From an uncultured Lachnospiraceae bacterium (lineage in GTDB: Bacteria; Bacillota; Clostridia; Lachnospirales; Lachnospiraceae), in contig CAJUCN010000022.1 in assembly GCA_910585005.1 (NCBI GenBank), forward strand, positions 1 to 41,916: 41,916 bases of DNA, written 5' to 3'. Both the position numbers and the translations under genes were made by a program. The notes beneath the pieces are model-generated. The model did no database searches. It was not told the origin of the DNA and worked only from the letters and a program-made list of their open reading frames with translations. Positions within the stretch are counted from its first letter, which is position 1. Each line of letters opens with the position of its first letter. Shown in pieces: positions 41,711 through 41,916 of this stretch.

Positions 41711-41916
41711 CTATTTCCTCTCTACAATTAACTTATAACCTAATCCCTTGAGGGTAACCAGCGAAACGGGATGCGAAGGATTTTGTTCTATTTTTTCTCT
41801 GATACGGCGTATGTGCGCCATTAAAGAATTTTCATACCCAAAGGGATTGTCGCCCCATGCCGCTTCGCACAATGCGTCAATCGTCACAATACGCCCTGCA
41901 TTGCGATATAAGACGG
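41711..41916 (-). CDS. OmpR/PhoB-type response regulator, 3' part only
   Basis: The window edge cuts this gene; 68 codons of its end are visible. They read the winged-helix DNA-binding domain: VTIDALCEAAWGDNPFGYEN, then HIRRIREKIEQNPSHP (recognition helix) and LVTLKGLGYKLIVERK, the typical OmpR end. The receiver domain lies beyond the right edge. The stop codon TAG is directly followed by the kinase start, so both are cotranscribed. Confidence 0.88.
   Translation of the reverse strand, partial: VLYRNAGRIVTIDALCEAAWGDNPFGYENSLMAHIRRIREKIEQNPSHPVSLVTLKGLGYKLIVERK

Noticed and set aside
1..41916. CRISPR array, tRNA, rRNA or prophage
   Set aside because: No spaced direct repeats, no tRNA-like cloverleaf with flanking signals and no phage structural genes were seen.

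Overview
The window looks like a chromosomal segment of an anaerobic, probably gut-dwelling Firmicute of class Clostridia, most likely a Lachnospiraceae-type organism. The evidence is a moderate-to-low G+C content with strong AGGAGG-type ribosome sites, several TTG/GTG starts, a DUF4250 gene next to clpB, a CIRCE element, a LicT-type antiterminator with its RNA target, a bacteriohemerythrin, an Rpn-type transposase remnant, and a secreted protein with an FDAEFYAKNNPDVVAALG-type module. I see no rRNA, tRNA, CRISPR array, phage or complete insertion sequence. The first ~50 bases may be the end of an IS3-type element. Apart from the extreme left and a few decayed stretches this is ordinary chromosome rather than a genomic island.

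Layout, left to right. (1) 1-4.3 kb: a small minus-strand operon (DUF2752 membrane protein, unknown membrane protein, secreted CHAP-like protein), a divergent ribbon-helix-helix gene, a GNAT acetyltransferase and a membrane-anchored choloylglycine-hydrolase-family amidase. (2) 4.4-8.7 kb: a LytTR two-component system followed by a 56-residue membrane peptide and a two-gene ABC transporter. (3) 8.8-13.1 kb: nudC, then a metal-homeostasis-type operon (His-rich CobW GTPase, a G3E GTPase carrying a C-terminal DUF1980-like domain, a CmpB-type membrane protein) and an ArsC/Spx-like protein. (4) 13.3-17.5 kb: an atypical MutM-like glycosylase with a zinc-ribbon partner, a WYL regulator, and a MarR-MATE efflux operon whose promoter carries two identical operators. 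(5) 17.5-26.6 kb: a transglutaminase-like secreted protein, a hemerythrin fused to a CheX-like domain, a giant HelD helicase with a C-terminal extension resembling the N-terminal domain of GH31 glycosidases, a degenerate Rpn transposase, a polysaccharide deacetylase and a D,D-carboxypeptidase. (6) 26.7-32 kb: an amino-sugar uptake and catabolism cluster (nagA, nagB, PTS EIIBC, EIIA, PRD antiterminator) with a clear antiterminator RNA target and overlapping terminator. (7) 32-37.3 kb: DUF4250 and clpB under a CIRCE-controlled promoter, and an orphan large solute-binding lipoprotein. (8) 37.4-41.9 kb: a NatAB-like ABC exporter whose permease is fused to a CPBP protease, and an OmpR-type two-component system cut by the right edge.

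How the genes work together. The nag/PTS cluster makes a coherent pathway: the PTS imports and phosphorylates N-acetylglucosamine or a related sugar, NagA deacetylates it, NagB deaminates it, and the antiterminator senses flux. The carboxypeptidase and deacetylase beside it act on the cell wall, which fits amino-sugar recycling. The CobW operon points to zinc or other metal allocation. The most unusual finding is the HelD-GH31-N fusion. Next are the GTPase-DUF1980 fusion, the glycosylase lacking the catalytic N-terminal proline, and several long unexplained inverted repeats (25274-25348, 23527-23565, 34991-35027).
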